Source: PWXP01 sp040772845 (GTDB lineage Bacteria; Planctomycetota; Planctomycetia; Pirellulales; Thermoguttaceae). Taken from it: 64,000 nucleotides of DNA. The notes under the pieces were generated by a model. It made no database searches. It was not told where the DNA came from and saw only the letters and a program-made list of their open reading frames with translations. Each line of letters opens with the position of its first letter. Positions within the stretch are counted from its first letter, which is position 1. The position numbers and the translations under genes were made by a program. Below, piece after piece: positions 62,284-64,000 of this stretch. Where the stretch lies: NCBI GenBank assembly GCA_040772845.1, contig JAXGXG010000001.1, positions 2,480,001-2,544,000 of the forward strand, read 5' to 3'.

Positions 62284-64000
62284 CCCAGTACATTACGACG
62301 CCGGAATACCGCGCCGCCACGCTGCAGCACACGGCAGAGATGGTCCGACGCGATCGGAGCCATCCGTCCATTATCCTATGGTCGGTCGGGAACGAGGCCC
62401 CGTGGAGTCCCAACTTCGAGGCCTCGGCCGAACTGATCCGCCGGCTCGACCCGACGCGACCCCGGCTGTTTTCCCACGGGCAATACGACAAATACCAACA
62501 GATGCAATACGGTCCGATGGAGGTCGATTCGTGGCACTATCCCGGTCCCGGCGGCCCGGGCCGCGCGGCGAACTCGCCCCGGCCGGTCATCTTCGACGAA
62601 TACTGCCATCTGAACACCTACAACCGCGAAGAGACCGTGACCGATCCCGGCCTGCGCGATGCCTGGGGCCGCAAGTTCGCCGCGATGTGGGAAGCCATGG
62701 TCGCGTCGGAAGGATGCCTGGGCGGCGCGCTCTGGGCCGGCATCGACGAGGTCTACCTCCTGCCCGAACGTGAAGTCGGCTGGGGCGCCTGGGGACCAAT
62801 CGATTCGTGGTACCGGCCCAAGCCCGAGTACTGGCATGTGAAGAAGGTCTACTCGCCCGTTCGCATCCCCAACGAACCGCTTGCCGTACCCAAGGCAGGT
62901 GAACCGATCTGCGTTCCCGTTGTCAATCGGCACGATTTCACCAACCTGAACGAACTGACCGTCCGGTGGTCGCTGGCCGATGAAACCGGCGCCGTCACGG
63001 CCGACATCCCACCGCGCGCGGCGGGCACACTTGCCATCCATCCCCGCTCGACCGAACTGGCCGGACAGACGCTTGAGCTCACGTTCCATAGTCCGCGAGG
63101 GTTCCTGATCGACACCTTCGAGTTTCCCGTCGGCAAGGTGGAAACACCGGCCGCGACCAATGCCGATCGGCCCGCCGCGGGTCCATTGCAGGTACGCGAA
63201 GCAGACCATACGATCACACTCACAGGCAGGCAAGTCGTGTGGCAGATCGACCGGCACACGGGCATGATCCGCAGCGTCCAGGCAGGCGGCCGGACGGTGC
63301 TGGTGGGCGGTCCGACGCTGATGATCCTGCCGCTCAAAGGCGGCCAGTGCGCCCAGACCCACAGCGCCGATATCCCGCCACTGAACAACGCGTGTATCGA
63401 CTGGCAGGCCGAATCGGTCGCCCTGCACAATTCGGAGCAAGGGACCGAAATCGAGGTTCGCGGCGCCTATCGTGAGGCCAAGGGAATCTACCGGTTGCAT
63501 ATCGATCCGGCCGGCAGGCTGACCATCGGCTATCGTTTCGAGAGTTTGCAGGAGGTGAATCCCCGGCAGGTGGGCATTGTCCTGGACCTGCCTCGCACGT
63601 GCGATCGGCTTACGTGGCGCCGTGACGCGCAATGGTCGGTCTACCCGGCCGATCACATCGGCCGCGTGGCAGGCGAGGCACGGGCGTTGCGTGGCCCCGA
63701 GTGGCCGGAGATCGGCCCGCGTCAGCGTCCGCCGTGGCCATGGCCTTTGGACCAGAACGCGCTTGGAAGCAACGACTTCCGCGCCACGCGGCACAACATC
63801 CGTTCCGTTTCGCTCGACGACGCCTACGGGGCCGGCGTGCAAATCACCTCGGACGGCACGCAGCATGCCAGGGCGTTTGTCGAAGGCGATCGCATCCGAC
63901 TGCTCATCGCCGGCTTCTCCACCGCCGGCGGCGACATGTTCTTCGGCCGTCACCTGGGCGATGAACGCCGCCCGCTCAAAGTCGGTTCCATTGTCGAAGA
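62283..64000 (+). CDS. GH2 glycosidase (beta-galactosidase type), 5'-truncated, runs off window
   Basis: Open frame from the stop codon of the preceding gene to the window end. It begins inside the TIM barrel of a family 2 glycoside hydrolase: HPSIILWSVGNEAPW holds the acid/base Glu, and PVIFDEYCH the nucleophile Glu. Later sequence matches the C-terminal beta-galactosidase small-chain-like domain (HTITLTGRQVVWQIDRHTGM). The N-terminal sugar-binding, Ig-like and first half of the barrel (300 residues or more) are absent, and the first in-frame ATG is at 62340, too late for a functional enzyme. A 5' deletion, recombination or assembly join is likely; hence probably a pseudogene. Confidence 0.75.

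Noticed and set aside
62376..63953. Long minus-strand open frame (525 codons) opposite the GH2 sequence
   Set aside because: Low-complexity composition typical of antisense frames in GC-rich DNA; the plus strand carries clear glycosidase motifs.

Overview
Organism. High-GC bacterial DNA with a strong planctomycete (Pirellulales-like) signature: DUF1559 prepilin-like proteins paired with small lipoproteins, several Tat-exported Gfo/Idh/MocA oxidoreductases, a DUF1080 protein, a PEP-CTERM beta-strand-repeat protein, a giant Ser/Thr kinase fused to WD40 repeats, and LpxA plus an O-antigen ligase indicating a Gram-negative envelope. Taxonomy is inferred from gene families only.

Layout. 0-10.7 kb: a capsid/DNA-packaging module (major capsid, decoration protein, prohead protease/scaffold on the minus strand; ParB-like protein, ABC-ATPase/GNAT fusion, small and large terminase, portal on the plus strand), with a secreted trypsin-like protease, a possible small RNA and many short repeats. 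No integrase, tail, lysis or replication gene is visible; the left edge is open. 10.7-12 kb: a large nested palindrome, an orphan gene and an IS630 remnant. 12-14.5 kb: two Tat-signal oxidoreductases. 15-18.2 kb: two DUF1559/lipoprotein pairs. 18.3-23.7 kb: a DoxX-type membrane protein and two paralogous oxidoreductases. 23.9-31.4 kb: PEP-CTERM protein, CAP-domain protein, shikimate-dehydrogenase-like protein, DUF1080 protein, bioD. 31.5-40 kb: WD40 kinase, rpe, a histidine-phosphatase-fold protein lacking its histidines, accD, an atypical kinase, O-antigen ligase. 40-47.5 kb: flagellar export/regulation genes flhA, flhF, flhG, a small membrane gene and fliA, with an intact insertion sequence between flhF and flhG. 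47.5-62.3 kb: a small uncharacterised gene pair, a 2-hydroxyacid dehydrogenase, comB, a ubiD-ubiE-ubiX cluster (probably menaquinone synthesis), PAP2 phosphatase, HDOD and TPR proteins, lpxA, a broken DUF4914 gene, an ABC ATPase with a large membrane partner and a MazG-like protein, and a tRNA-binding OB-fold protein. 62.3-64 kb: the C-terminal two-thirds of a GH2 glycosidase whose 5' end is missing, abutting the stop codon of the previous gene.

How it works together. The flagellar block is a conventional late-assembly and regulatory operon ending in sigma-28, with a sigma-28-like promoter just upstream of the fliA region. The oxidoreductases, DUF1080 and GH2 genes fit a glycan-degrading lifestyle. 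The most unusual parts are the orphan packaging module with its stop-codon-anchored heptamer repeats and ABC/GNAT fusion, the several enzyme-fold proteins that have lost catalytic residues (phosphatase fold, FlhG P-loop, kinase, shikimate-dehydrogenase-like), and the small gene pair flanked by a 21-bp direct repeat.
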